Shown: positions 44,064 through 52,817, counted from the first letter of the stretch. The stretch is 64,000 nt of DNA from a bacterium (Candidatus Blackallbacteria) CG13_big_fil_rev_8_21_14_2_50_49_14 (GCA_002783405.1 PFGG01000073.1:1-64000); one strand, 5' to 3'. Made by a program: numbers and translations. Notes: generated from the sequence alone by a model not told the origin.

Positions 44064-44375
44064 GTGGAAGCAAACCCAGAAAAAAACACAGTTGAATTGA
44101 ATCGGGAACGCTGTAAAGGCTGTTATCTTTGCCTGAACATTTGCCCGAACGCACTTTTCTCAATTGATAAAAAAGCCAATAAAAATGGTGTTTTTCCTGT
44201 TTTGATGGAAAATGCAGATTATTGTTTGAACTGCCAACGCTGCGTAGAAATCTGCCCCGATCAAGCCTTGCTCTCTCCGGGTCACAGTCAGCTCAACTGG
44301 AGTGGAATAGTCTACTGGGCCAGCTTTCAATGGCATCAATTCCACTTGCAACGCAGGGGAAAATACAAAACATGA
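44064..44375 (+). CDS. 2-oxoacid:ferredoxin oxidoreductase, ferredoxin-like (delta) subunit
   Basis: A 103-residue 2[4Fe-4S] ferredoxin. The cluster motifs are CKGCYLCLNICPN and CLNCQRCVEICPD. It passes electrons from the thiamine enzyme to soluble ferredoxin. The C-terminal ~30 residues after the second cluster are not conserved-looking. The start is GTG with AGGA 8 nt upstream. The stop overlaps the alpha subunit's ATG (ATGA at 44372). The order delta-alpha-beta-gamma is that of KorDABC/VorDABC enzymes. Confidence 0.9.
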   Translation: MEANPEKNTVELNRERCKGCYLCLNICPNALFSIDKKANKNGVFPVLMENADYCLNCQRCVEICPDQALLSPGHSQLNWSGIVYWASFQWHQFHLQRRGKYKT

Positions 44376-45361
44376 TCGTCAAGAACCATCTGCGTCCCAT
44401 GGCCGGCTACCAGGTCGTCATTGAAGCCGCTCTCAAAGCAGGGGCGCGTTCTTATTTCGCCTCTCCCTCTCCTTACCACGCCCTGTTGCTCAATGAAGGT
44501 GCACATCGCTTTCAGGAAAACCACGGCAGTTTTATTCAGGCAGAAAGTCCTGCTGCCGCCCTCTCCATGGCCTATGGAGCAGCTTCAGTCGGAGCTCTGC
44601 CTCTGGTCACCTGCAATGAACAGGATTTTCTATCCATGCAAGAGGTTTTAAGTTACGCCTGTCTGAATCAAAAAGCAATGGTCATCGTAGTGCTTGCCAA
44701 TGGGGCGCCAGGGCAACAGAGCAATCAACTCTCATTTCAATCTTTGCGCTATTTCTTTTCACCCATGATGGGTACAGGCCAACCTTTGCTGACACTTTTG
44801 CCTTCCTCTCACCAAGAACTCTGGAATCTTACCGGACGCGCGTTCAGCCGTTCACTCGAACGATCTCAGCCCGTACTTCTGCTGATGGATCCGCTGCTCT
44901 TACAAGCCGTATCTGAAGTACGAATGACATCCCATACTTCGACTTTCCGCCAACACAAGCTGAACACGCTTGAAAATAACGAGCGACTGGCACTTGATTT
45001 AGAGCAAGAATTATGGGATCAGGATTCAAACCATCTGCTCAGTGATCTTCCAGAAAGCCCGAAAATCCTCTGGCTCGCCGCAGGCCTCTTGGGACATTGG
45101 ATTCAGAATTTAAAAGAACCCGATTGGGGCACCCTGATCCCCCAAAGCCTCTCCCCCTTTCCAAGCAAAGAGCTCCGAAGACAGCTCAGGGAATATCCTG
45201 AGGCTGAAGTTTTCTTGGTTGAATACAAAGATACTGCCTGGTACCGACAGGTTCAATCCTTTTTTACCGATCTGAAATTTCGCCAACTGAGTTTGCCCTC
45301 CCCCCCCGAATCTGTCGGATTAAAAACCCAGTTAAAAAAGGCCTTGGAGCAAACAAATTGA
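44372..45361 (+). CDS. 2-oxoacid:ferredoxin oxidoreductase, alpha subunit (Kor/Vor type)
   Basis: A 329-residue subunit with the pyrimidine-binding domain of a thiamine-dependent 2-oxoacid synthase. GYQVVIEAALKAGARSYFAS and the following SPSPYHALL correspond to the usual AGYPITPSTE region. IQAESPAAALSMAYGAASVG carries the conserved Glu, and ANGAPGQQSNQ stands where xRxGPSTGxPT is expected. It is shorter and more divergent than typical KorA. The ATG at 44372 is chosen for the ATGA overlap; the frame opens further upstream at 44222 inside the ferredoxin gene. The substrate (2-oxoglutarate, branched-chain or aryl oxoacid) is undetermined. Confidence 0.82.
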   Translation: MIVKNHLRPMAGYQVVIEAALKAGARSYFASPSPYHALLLNEGAHRFQENHGSFIQAESPAAALSMAYGAASVGALPLVTCNEQDFLSMQEVLSYACLNQKAMVIVVLANGAPGQQSNQLSFQSLRYFFSPMMGTGQPLLTLLPSSHQELWNLTGRAFSRSLERSQPVLLLMDPLLLQAVSEVRMTSHTSTFRQHKLNTLENNERLALDLEQELWDQDSNHLLSDLPESPKILWLAAGLLGHWIQNLKEPDWGTLIPQSLSPFPSKELRRQLREYPEAEVFLVEYKDTAWYRQVQSFFTDLKFRQLSLPSPPESVGLKTQLKKALEQTN

Positions 45362-46077
45362 TGTCAGAATTTGAAACTCCCTATTGCCCCGGTTGCTCTC
45401 ACAGTCATTTACAGGGTTTGCTTGCTGAAATTTTTTCAATCGAGACCTGGAAAGATCGTTTGGTGGGCGTGGTTGGCCCGGGTTGCAGCCAAGATTTGGG
45501 AACCCATTTTCGAATCCCCATCATTTCATCGCCCCCTGGAATGGCACCCGCAGTTGCAGCAGGCATGAAACGAACCAGCCCTGATCGCCTGGTCTTTACC
45601 TATCAGGGAGAAGGGGATTTGGGCAGCAGAGGTCTGGATGCTTTGATGCATGCTGCATTGCGCGGAGACTCGATTACCGTGATCTGCCTGAACAATCAGG
45701 TAATGGCAGGTTCAGGGGGGCAAATGAGCGTCAGCTCCCGACCCGGTCAAATTACAACCTCAACCCGCCTGGGACGCTCTACCGCCCGTTCAGGCAAAGC
45801 CCTGCGTTTGGCTGAAATGGTCGCACGTCTGCCAGGTGTTGCCTTTTCACAACGTGTTGCCTTGCATACCCCTGATTTTGTCAAAAGAACCCGCCTGGCT
45901 TTACGTGAAGCCTTTCATTTCCAAGAAAACGGACAAGGACTTGCTTTTATTGAAGTCATGGGAATGTGCCCTCCCTATTGGCACGAAACGCCAGAAGAAG
46001 CACGTCTGACACTGGATAAAACCCTTTTGAAACATGCACCCGCGGGCATCTTCCGCAGTGTGACCCTGATTCGCTGA
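45361..46077 (+). CDS. 2-oxoacid:ferredoxin oxidoreductase, beta subunit (TPP-binding)
   Basis: A 238-residue subunit. YCPGCSHSHL at the start matches the family's WCPGCGH. The thiamine diphosphate/Mg site reads GEGDLGSRGLDALMHAA, followed by LNNQVMAGSGGQMS. GxMK is seen as AAGMKRTSPDRLVF. Its ATG shares one base with the alpha stop (TGATG). It forms the catalytic heterodimer with alpha, generating acyl-CoA, CO2 and reduced ferredoxin (family knowledge). Confidence 0.88.
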   Translation: MSEFETPYCPGCSHSHLQGLLAEIFSIETWKDRLVGVVGPGCSQDLGTHFRIPIISSPPGMAPAVAAGMKRTSPDRLVFTYQGEGDLGSRGLDALMHAALRGDSITVICLNNQVMAGSGGQMSVSSRPGQITTSTRLGRSTARSGKALRLAEMVARLPGVAFSQRVALHTPDFVKRTRLALREAFHFQENGQGLAFIEVMGMCPPYWHETPEEARLTLDKTLLKHAPAGIFRSVTLIR

Positions 46078-46083
46078 AATCCC

Positions 46084-46584
46084 ATGGAAAACCAACCCCA
46101 TTATCGGATCTGGATCAGCGGCAAAGGCGGCCAGGGTATTAGCTTTTTGGGAGATTTGCTGATTCATGCTTTTATTGCGGAAAAAAAACATGCGCGCTTA
46201 GAGGTTTCATCAGAATGGGCGATTCGCGGCGGTCTGGTGATCGCCCGTGTTTTTGCAGATCCCGCACCCGAAGCAACCTGGGCAGCCCCTGAAAACTTTA
46301 ATATTTTACTTTCTCTCGATCCTGGCGCAAAATGGATTCCTGAGGCACGAGATACTGAAGCCCTGATCCTGAACAGTTGGGATTCTGGAGCCTACGCCTT
46401 GGCGCACCAGCACAAGGCCCAGCAAATGCTCAATCTGTTAATGCTTGGCTATTTACTGAGTAAATGCCCCCTCTTTTCAGAAGACACAGCGGCATGGGCT
46501 TTAAAACAAAGTTTGGGACCGACCCGCTTAAAAGCCATGCCCTTAAATCTTGAGATGCTTGAATTCGGAGCACAATTAGCTTAA
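46084..46584 (+). CDS. 2-oxoacid:ferredoxin oxidoreductase, gamma subunit
   Basis: A 166-residue subunit. ISGKGGQGISFLGDLLIHA is the hallmark N terminus. SSEWAIRGGLVIARVF corresponds to the usual SYGPEMRGG. It begins 6 nt after the beta stop and completes the complex. The downstream membrane protein starts on the next base after its stop. Confidence 0.88.
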   Translation: MENQPHYRIWISGKGGQGISFLGDLLIHAFIAEKKHARLEVSSEWAIRGGLVIARVFADPAPEATWAAPENFNILLSLDPGAKWIPEARDTEALILNSWDSGAYALAHQHKAQQMLNLLMLGYLLSKCPLFSEDTAAWALKQSLGPTRLKAMPLNLEMLEFGAQLA

Positions 46585-47115
46585 ATGGAAGATATTCACG
46601 AAATAAAACCCTTGATGAACCTGGACTTTCCCTGGTTGCCCTTCCTGGCCACCCTCAGTCTCATGATTGGCTTGATTTTACTCGCAGCCTGGATACTTCT
46701 GCGAATTTTGCGTGGCCGCAAAGCCCCAGAATCCGATGAGGCGCACGAAGAAAACATCAAAGAGCCGCAGACCGTCCGTGATGAAGCTTTGGCTGCACTT
46801 GAAAAACTTGCAAATTCAAATTGGATTCGTCAGGAACAGTCCAAACTTTTTTATTTGGAACTTGAAGCAATTTTCAAACACTTTTTAGAGGGTTTGCATC
46901 TACAAGCCGTAAGCAGTTTTACAGATCAGGAACTTAAAGATTTTCTCAAGCAATTGCCTCAGGTAAGCTGGGAAAATTCAGGTTTTGAAACCCTTTTAAA
47001 TCGTAGTCTGATGGCACGTTTTGCCAAAGGGCAGGTTTCAGGTCAGGCCATGCAAAATGATCTGGAAAATCTGCGCAAATTTATTCAAACTTACGCAGAA
47101 CAAACAATCCCCTGA
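46585..47115 (+). CDS. Small membrane protein, DUF4381-like
   Basis: A 176-residue protein. One strong transmembrane segment (LPFLATLSLMIGLILLAAWI) is followed by a charged linker and a cytosolic helical domain (EALAALEKLANSNW, KLFYLELEAIFKHFLEGL, ENSGFETLLNRSLMARFAKG). The layout and wording resemble DUF4381 proteins of the BatA/MoxR type loci, a weak resemblance. Its ATG abuts the gamma stop, so it is the last gene of the operon. The reason for this linkage is not known. Confidence 0.75.
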   Translation: MEDIHEIKPLMNLDFPWLPFLATLSLMIGLILLAAWILLRILRGRKAPESDEAHEENIKEPQTVRDEALAALEKLANSNWIRQEQSKLFYLELEAIFKHFLEGLHLQAVSSFTDQELKDFLKQLPQVSWENSGFETLLNRSLMARFAKGQVSGQAMQNDLENLRKFIQTYAEQTIP

Positions 47116-47136
47116 CCCCAGATTTGGGGTCAGGGG
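47109..47136. terminator. Strong hairpin between convergent operons
   Basis: A perfect 11-bp GC-rich stem (47109-47119 with 47126-47136, 6-nt loop) overlaps the last codons of the preceding gene. T-tracts on either side are weak, so its strength rests on the stem. Confidence 0.6.
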
Positions 47137-47143
47137 AAATAAG

Positions 47144-48178
47144 CTAGACCCTTGCCAATTTTTTTTGAAAAAGCGTATTCCAGCTTTTGAAACTGCGGTT
47201 TTCCCAGGCATGCTGGTGATAGACATAGCTTGCAAGCAAAGGCAAAGTCAACGTCAGTTCAGAAAACACCATCTGTTCATGAACCGTATCCACTTTTCCC
47301 CAGGAGCAGGCCTCTTTTAAGGTCGATCCTGAGAGTGCACCATCCCGCTCATCCGCCACGGTCAATTGAATTGCATATTTATGCATACTGACTTCTTTGC
47401 CTAAAATATCTGCAGCCACAACGACATCTTGGGTAAAGTTCTTGGGCACACCGCCAGCCAGCATGACCAGCCCGGTTTCAGCTGCAGCGATTTTGATCTG
47501 GGTCAGTTCGCGAAAATCGCGCACTGAATCAATTGAAACATGCTGATCTGGATTTTTTTCCTGATGGTAGACCAGGCCAAAACCGGCACTGCAATCAGAG
47601 AAAGCAGGCACAAAAATCGGGATATTCAACTCAGCAGCCGTGCGTACAATTGAATCTTCGCCCAAATCCTTTTCAATCAGATACTGGCCCATGGCATGAA
47701 TAAATTCACGCGAAGACCAGGCACGGGGTTCCAATTGATCGGCAATCTGAGCAATCGTATCATCACAGATCCGCAACTGATCCTCATCGATATAAGTATC
47801 ATAGATGCGATCAATGCCCAGCTCACGCATATTCTGATCATCGACAAAAGGTGAGCCCTGCCAATGTTTAAAACCAAGGGCCTCAAAGAAATCCTGATCG
47901 ACAATATTTGCACCAGTCGAAACAATCACATCGACCAGACGATTTTTAAGTAAGTCCACAATAATTTTTTTTAAACCCGCACTGACCAAAGACCCTGCCA
48001 GGGTGAGGATAATCGTACACTCCTTGTCTTCAACCATCTGTTGCCAAATATCGGCAGCACGGGCCAGATTTCTCGCCTGAAAAGCCATGCCACGATAGGC
48101 ATGGATTAAAGGTGAGGCATCAAATTGAGTGATATCCACATGTTGCACGGGATTTTTTAAATACTCTGATTTCTGCAT
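47144..48178 (-). CDS. Deoxyhypusine-synthase-like protein
   Basis: A 344-residue protein of the deoxyhypusine/homospermidine synthase family. TLAGSLVSAGLKKIIVDLL is the NAD-binding start, VDVIVSTGANIVDQDFFEAL follows, and PAFSDCSAGFGL and MLAGGVPKNFTQD carry the catalytic-lysine region. CSWGKV near the end matches the eukaryotic AVSWGKI. Bacteria have no eIF5A, so a role in polyamine modification is expected; homospermidine formation or aminobutyl transfer are candidates (inference). The ATG at 48178 has AAGGA upstream and starts just after speB. It is the last gene of the speH-speB operon. Confidence 0.88.
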   Translation of the reverse strand: MQKSEYLKNPVQHVDITQFDASPLIHAYRGMAFQARNLARAADIWQQMVEDKECTIILTLAGSLVSAGLKKIIVDLLKNRLVDVIVSTGANIVDQDFFEALGFKHWQGSPFVDDQNMRELGIDRIYDTYIDEDQLRICDDTIAQIADQLEPRAWSSREFIHAMGQYLIEKDLGEDSIVRTAAELNIPIFVPAFSDCSAGFGLVYHQEKNPDQHVSIDSVRDFRELTQIKIAAAETGLVMLAGGVPKNFTQDVVVAADILGKEVSMHKYAIQLTVADERDGALSGSTLKEACSWGKVDTVHEQMVFSELTLTLPLLASYVYHQHAWENRSFKSWNTLFQKKLARV

Positions 48179-48179
48179 A

Positions 48180-49037
48180 TTATTTTCCTTTAGATTCTTG
48201 AAGTGCAATGATTTTATAAACCAGCTTGGCGGCTAAAAAATGAGAGGGGAAGGTATTTTCCCCAGGGCAAAGTTCGACGATATCGAAGCCAATCAGGTTT
48301 TTCTGCTGGATCACTGCTGCCAGCAAATCAAGGGTGGGATACCACAACAGGCCACCCGGTTCTGGGGTGCCCGTTGCAGGCATAATCGAAGGATCCAGGC
48401 CATCCAGATCGATCGTAAGATACACATTTTCATCCAAGGCATCCACAACCTCCTGGATCCATCCGGGTGTCCGATGGATATAGGCGGCTGTAAAAATTCG
48501 TGCCTGGCGAATATTCTCCAGCTCAGAAATATCCATGCTGCGAATCCCAACCCCCACAGGGCGGGCCCATTCTTTCATACGGGCCATGGCACAGGCATGG
48601 TTATAGGCGTTGCCCTCATAGCTTTCGCGCATATCAGAGTGCGCATCGATCTGCAAAACGGAGACGGGCCCTTGAACCCGTTCACAACAGGCTTTGCTCG
48701 AGCCGATTGGAACACAGTGATTGCCCCCCAGGGTAATCAAAAATTTTCCATCATCCAAAAGACGGTTGGCACGTGCCAAAACCTTTTCAAAAAGCAGATC
48801 TGGACTGTCTTTACAGATCAAGGGAGCATCGGTAAAGATGCCTGCCCGATAGGGCTCACTATCCGTTTCAAGATCGTAAAGTTCCATATGGGCAGACGCT
48901 TCAAGAATCGCGTCGGGCCCTTTTTCTGCGCCACGCAGCCAGGTACTGGTCTGGTCATAGGGAACTGGAAGCACCGCATAACGGGACGTGGCGTATTGGC
49001 AATATTCTGCTTCCAATCCCCCGAAAACGGGGGCCAT
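48180..49037 (-). CDS. speB: Agmatinase
   Basis: A 285-residue ureohydrolase that converts agmatine to putrescine and urea. The binuclear manganese ligands are clear: GGNHCVPIG (His), QIDAHSDMR (Asp-x-His-x-Asp) and TIDLDGLDPS (Asp-x-Asp), with TGTPEPGGL. The ATG at 49037 shares a base with the speH stop (TGATG). No speA arginine decarboxylase is in the window. Related enzymes acting on other guanidines cannot be excluded. Confidence 0.92.
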   Translation of the reverse strand: MAPVFGGLEAEYCQYATSRYAVLPVPYDQTSTWLRGAEKGPDAILEASAHMELYDLETDSEPYRAGIFTDAPLICKDSPDLLFEKVLARANRLLDDGKFLITLGGNHCVPIGSSKACCERVQGPVSVLQIDAHSDMRESYEGNAYNHACAMARMKEWARPVGVGIRSMDISELENIRQARIFTAAYIHRTPGWIQEVVDALDENVYLTIDLDGLDPSIMPATGTPEPGGLLWYPTLDLLAAVIQQKNLIGFDIVELCPGENTFPSHFLAAKLVYKIIALQESKGK

Positions 49038-49462
49038 CAAACAGATCCCACAAGCTCACGCGCAGGAGGCATTAAAGCACTGCTGCGGGGGAAATCATGT
49101 CCCCGTTTGAGCATTTGAATCGTAGGTTTTTTAGACTCAAAGAGTTCGATCAAATATTTTTCTGCAAAAGTGTAATCAAATGGCTTACAGGAAAATAAAT
49201 CGATGAATACGTAATTTTTTTCTTGAAAAGTATGGATTGAAATATGACTTTCGGCAATTACCACAAATCCGGTAATTCCTTTGTCTTCTGGAACAAGCCC
49301 CTGGTATTTAAAGACATAGGGCTGGGTGATTTTTGTCATCCCTATTTTATCGGGAAGATTATTTAATATATCGAAAACAAGGTCAAAATCCTGAAGTTTT
49401 TCAGGATTACAGTCATTGAGATCGAGAGTCAGGTGTGGACCAAAGAAATCGGTTTTATCCAT
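49037..49462 (-). CDS. speH: S-adenosylmethionine decarboxylase proenzyme
   Basis: A 141-residue proenzyme that cleaves itself at Glu71-Ser72 to make a pyruvoyl group. ESHISIHTFQ has Ser72 and His77, and FSCKPFD has Cys92. This spacing equals Ser63/His68/Cys83 of the Thermotoga enzyme. It makes decarboxylated SAM, the aminopropyl donor for spermidine. No spermidine synthase is present here. It is the first gene of speH-speB-DHS-like. The ~290 AT-rich bases upstream hold its promoter, where a TATAAT at 49526-49521 on the minus strand is a possible -10. Confidence 0.95.
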   Translation of the reverse strand: MDKTDFFGPHLTLDLNDCNPEKLQDFDLVFDILNNLPDKIGMTKITQPYVFKYQGLVPEDKGITGFVVIAESHISIHTFQEKNYVFIDLFSCKPFDYTFAEKYLIELFESKKPTIQMLKRGHDFPRSSALMPPARELVGSV

Positions 49463-49752
49463 TTTAAGCTCCTATAAATCATAAAATAAGTTTTCGCCTT
49501 TCGAGCGTGTTTTTTACAAGATTATATGATAGCAAATCCAGGCAAAAATAAAAGTATTTTCAAGAATAAATTTTTATTTTTTGTGAATATCAGAGGGATA
49601 TTACGAACAAGTAATATGCTTAAAAAATATATTTTTCATTCTCTTTCACATCAATACTCTATTTTTTATTAAATTAATACCCATATCGACATCAAAAGCT
49701 CGCTATTTCAGATGCCACAAGCGATATGGTAAGGTTAAGACTGAGGAAAGTC

Positions 49753-50895
49753 ATGAATAAAAAAAATAATTTTCGGCATTCCAAAATTCTCCTGGTCACT
49801 CCCCGTTTCCCACCCGATGTCGGAGGCGTGGCCCAAGCTGTCTGGCGACAAGCACAACAACTTTCAAATCAGGGACATACCGTCAGTGTCTGGGTCAACA
49901 GTCCTGGCCTGCACCCCGAATCCCCCCCCTGTGAAGTGTTGCGCTTTCGCTCAGTTGAGGAAACAAATCCTATCCTGATTCTAAAAAAGCTTGAAGAAGC
50001 GCCCCCTGATTTGATCCATGCCTATTATCTCAGCGCCACTGCCCATCTCAGTCTGGAGTTGGGCAAGGCATTCAAAATTCCTGTCATCCTCAGTGCACGA
50101 GGAAACGATTTGGATCGGGATCTTTGGTTCCCACACAAACGATCAGAGCTTTTGTCATGGCTTCCCCAAGCGCAGGGGCTGAGCGGCGTTACCCAAGCAC
50201 TGACAAAAAAGCTAAAGGTTTTAGTCCCTCAAAATGAGTGTATTCGTTGGGTTCCCAACAGTGTCGACCCGCTCAAATTCAAGCCTCTGCCCCGAGAAAA
50301 AGCAATTGCAAAAAAATTCAAAATTCCCACCCAAGGTCAACGCTTGGGTTTTGTAGGGGAACTGCGTCAGAAAAAAGGAGAGGCGATCCTTTTGCTCAGT
50401 TTTGCAACCCTTGCCAAGGAGTTTCCTGAGCTTTCACTGATTTTGATTGGCACAGTCCGTTCAGGAAAAGACAGCGAGTTGCTGAAAATCTTTTTATCCC
50501 AAAACCCTGAACTGAAAAACCGCATTTTTCACATTCCCAATCAGGCCCCTGGTGATCTGCCCCCCCTTTATGCCTGGTTAGATGGGGTGCTGTTTCCTTC
50601 CCTGCAGGAAGGACTCTCCAATGCGGCACTGGAAGCACTCAGTTGCGCACGCCCCGTGATTGCAACCGAGGTGGGGGGGTTTCCCGATTTGATTCACACG
50701 GGGCAAGAGGGACAACTGATTCTCCCCTATCAAACTGAAGCCCTGATTGAAGCCTGCCGTGAACTCTTGAAAAACCCTGAACAGGGCAAAGCCTGGGGTA
50801 AGGCTGGTCGAAAAAAAATCAAAGCCTATTTCAGCCCTGAGCAGGAACTCCAAAACTGGCTTACGCTCTATTCAGAAGTCTTGGCTCAATTCTAA
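49753..50895 (+). CDS. GT4-type glycosyltransferase
   Basis: A 380-residue GT-B enzyme. The N-terminal lobe opens with ILLVTPRFPPDVGGVAQAVW, which has the glycine-rich acceptor loop. The C-terminal lobe has RLGFVGELRQKKG, PSLQEGLSNAALEALSCARP (E-x7-E donor motif) and VIATEVGGFPDLI. It is likely soluble or membrane-associated and acts on surface glycans. Sugar and acceptor are unknown. GAGGAAAG supports the ATG at 49753 over the ATG at 49726. No other glycan gene is adjacent. Confidence 0.88.
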   Translation: MNKKNNFRHSKILLVTPRFPPDVGGVAQAVWRQAQQLSNQGHTVSVWVNSPGLHPESPPCEVLRFRSVEETNPILILKKLEEAPPDLIHAYYLSATAHLSLELGKAFKIPVILSARGNDLDRDLWFPHKRSELLSWLPQAQGLSGVTQALTKKLKVLVPQNECIRWVPNSVDPLKFKPLPREKAIAKKFKIPTQGQRLGFVGELRQKKGEAILLLSFATLAKEFPELSLILIGTVRSGKDSELLKIFLSQNPELKNRIFHIPNQAPGDLPPLYAWLDGVLFPSLQEGLSNAALEALSCARPVIATEVGGFPDLIHTGQEGQLILPYQTEALIEACRELLKNPEQGKAWGKAGRKKIKAYFSPEQELQNWLTLYSEVLAQF

Positions 50896-50938
50896 AAGAT
50901 TTTCAAGCTATGTTAGGATCACAAAAAAAGGAGTTTTT

Positions 50939-50995
50939 ATGGTTGAGCTTGCGCAAAGGCATCAAATCGCATTGCATATCTATTACCCTCGCTAA
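50939..50995 (+). CDS. Possible 18-residue upstream peptide (leader ORF)
   Basis: ATG at 50939 with a strong AAGGAG 5 nt upstream encodes MVELAQRHQIALHIYYPR and stops at 50995. It is 14 nt before the GTG of the next gene, so it could couple translation or act as a leader peptide. Its composition does not suggest a classical attenuator. Confidence 0.35.
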   Translation: MVELAQRHQIALHIYYPR

Positions 50996-51009
50996 AGGAT
51001 TTTCAATAC

Positions 51010-51525
51010 GTGAAAACAAAAACTGTTTACATTCAAAATGATTGGCAAGGAAAGATGCTCAAGCCCAGAGAAACAGTTTTTATCAAACTGAAACTTTTGC
51101 CAACAGGCCTCGAAGTGGAAATTCAAGCCCCTTATTTTGCGGATCCAGAACCTTTAGCCCCCCCCGGCAGTTGTGATGGGCTCTGGGATTATGAAGTGGT
51201 TGAACTGTTTATTGCCCATGGGGATCAGTATACAGAATTGGAGCTGGGCCCCCATGGGCATTATCTGTTACTCCAATTAAAGGGCATTCGCAAGGCCCTC
51301 ACGCGGAATTCACAACTGACGTATCATTGGGAAAAATCTCAAGAAATCTGGTCTGGAAAAACGTTGATTCCGATCGAACTGCTGCCGCCAGAACCTTGGA
51401 CCTTCAATGCCTATGCGATTCATGGAGTTGATGAGGAAAGGACGTATGCAGCACTTTTTGCAGTGCCTGGAGACGAACCCGATTTTCACCGCTTGCACTG
51501 TTTTCAAAACCTGGATTGGGATTAG
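51010..51525 (+). CDS. UPF0462 (C4orf33-like) protein
   Basis: A 171-residue cytosolic protein, apparently a beta-sandwich. CDGLWDYEVVELFIAH, YTELELGPHGHYLLLQLKG, FNAYAIHG and PDFHRLHCFQ are the family landmarks; the family also occurs in animals and has no assigned reaction. It resembles carbohydrate-binding domains of the CBM9 type in pattern (inference). The start is GTG with AGGA 9 nt before. The stop overlaps the convergent ahcY stop by 4 bases. Confidence 0.8.
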   Translation: MKTKTVYIQNDWQGKMLKPRETVFIKLKLLPTGLEVEIQAPYFADPEPLAPPGSCDGLWDYEVVELFIAHGDQYTELELGPHGHYLLLQLKGIRKALTRNSQLTYHWEKSQEIWSGKTLIPIELLPPEPWTFNAYAIHGVDEERTYAALFAVPGDEPDFHRLHCFQNLDWD

Positions 51526-52775
51526 GTGCCCAGTTCCCAACCCAATTGGTAAATTTCCTGTTCCTGGGTACGGGTATGAATTTGAATTCCCATGGCCTGC
51601 AGTTTGAGGCGCGCCACTTCTTCGTCAATATCGCCTGGCACTGCGTAAACTTTCTTTTCGAGCTGACCCAAGTGTTTGACCAGATATTCCAGAGAAAGGG
51701 CTTGATTGGCAAAACTCATATCCATTACCGAAGCAGGGTGACCATCCCCACAAGAAAGATTGATCAAACGCCCTTGGGCCAAGAGAAACAACCGTTTTTC
51801 GGGTAGCTGATAAGCTTCCACCAAGGGGCGAACCTCTTCTTTCGAGCTCGCCATTTCTTCAAGGGCCTGAATTTCGATTTCAGAATTGAAATGCCCTGCA
51901 TTACAGAGAATGGCACCATCTTTCATCACTTCAAAATGGCTGCGGCGAATCACATTCAAATCTCCGGTGGCAGTGATAAAAATATCGCCCAGCCCCGCAG
52001 CCTGATCCATATGGGTGACAAAGAAACCATCCATGGCCGCTTCAAGCGCATGTAAAGGATTGACCTCAACCACGATCACAACGGCTCCCAAGCCTTTGGC
52101 GCGCATGGCCACCCCTTTACCACACCAACCATAGCCACAAACCACCAGCGTCTTACCCGCCAGCAGGATATTGGTAGAGCGCATCAGGGCATCTAAAGTA
52201 CTTTGACCTGTTCCATAACGGTTATCAAAGAGATATTTGCTTTTGGCATTGTTGACAGCCATGACGGGAAACTGCAAAACCCCATTGCGGGCCATGCTGC
52301 TCAGACGGGTCACACCTGTGGTCGTCTGTTCGGTTCCCCCAGCAATTTCAGGTAATTGTGAGGGGCGCTTTTTGTGCAATTCTGAGATTAAATCCGCCCC
52401 ATCATCCAAAGTGAGATGCGGATGAGCATCTAAAACCGCATTGATATGTTTGTAATAGGTGATATTGTCTTCTCCACGTCGGGCAAAAACAGGAATATCC
52501 AATTCACAGGCCAAGGCCGCAGCCACATCATCTTGGGTACTGAGCGGATTCGAGGCACAAAGCGTAACCTCAGCCCCACCGGCTTTCAGTGTGCGCATAA
52601 GATTTGCTGTTTCAGGGGTCACATGCATGCAGGCACCTACACGGTAACCTTGAAGGGGAAGACGGGATTCGAAGTCTTGTCGAATTTGACGAAGGACCGA
52701 CATTTGATTATCAGCCCAGAGAATTTTACTCATTCCCGAAGGTGCCAATTGAGGATCGGTGATATCGTAGGCCAC
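51522..52775 (-). CDS. ahcY: S-adenosylhomocysteine hydrolase
   Basis: A 417-residue NAD-dependent enzyme that splits S-adenosylhomocysteine into adenosine and homocysteine, which suits a window with several SAM methyltransferases. The substrate-domain motifs YDITDPQLAPSG, GARMH-like GACMHVTPETANLM and GGTEQTTTGVTRL are followed by the NAD fold VVCGYGWCGKGVAMRAKGLG and by GDGHPASVMDMSFANQ. The frame stays open back through the tRNA genes. The start is most likely GTG at 52775 or TTG at 52778, both with GGAG upstream; no ATG fits. Confidence 0.94.
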   Translation of the reverse strand: MAYDITDPQLAPSGMSKILWADNQMSVLRQIRQDFESRLPLQGYRVGACMHVTPETANLMRTLKAGGAEVTLCASNPLSTQDDVAAALACELDIPVFARRGEDNITYYKHINAVLDAHPHLTLDDGADLISELHKKRPSQLPEIAGGTEQTTTGVTRLSSMARNGVLQFPVMAVNNAKSKYLFDNRYGTGQSTLDALMRSTNILLAGKTLVVCGYGWCGKGVAMRAKGLGAVVIVVEVNPLHALEAAMDGFFVTHMDQAAGLGDIFITATGDLNVIRRSHFEVMKDGAILCNAGHFNSEIEIQALEEMASSKEEVRPLVEAYQLPEKRLFLLAQGRLINLSCGDGHPASVMDMSFANQALSLEYLVKHLGQLEKKVYAVPGDIDEEVARLKLQAMGIQIHTRTQEQEIYQLGWELGT

Positions 52776-52817
52776 CAAGGGAACTCCATGAAAAAAAGAT
52801 AACAAAGAAAAACAAAA

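Noticed and set aside
44222-44371. 50-codon upstream extension of the oxidoreductase alpha subunit
   Set aside because: It lies in the ferredoxin gene in another frame; the ATGA overlap at 44372 gives a natural start.
48240-49118. Plus-strand open frame of 292 codons
   Set aside because: It is antisense to speB and part of speH, both certain; the open frame is a by-product of codon bias.
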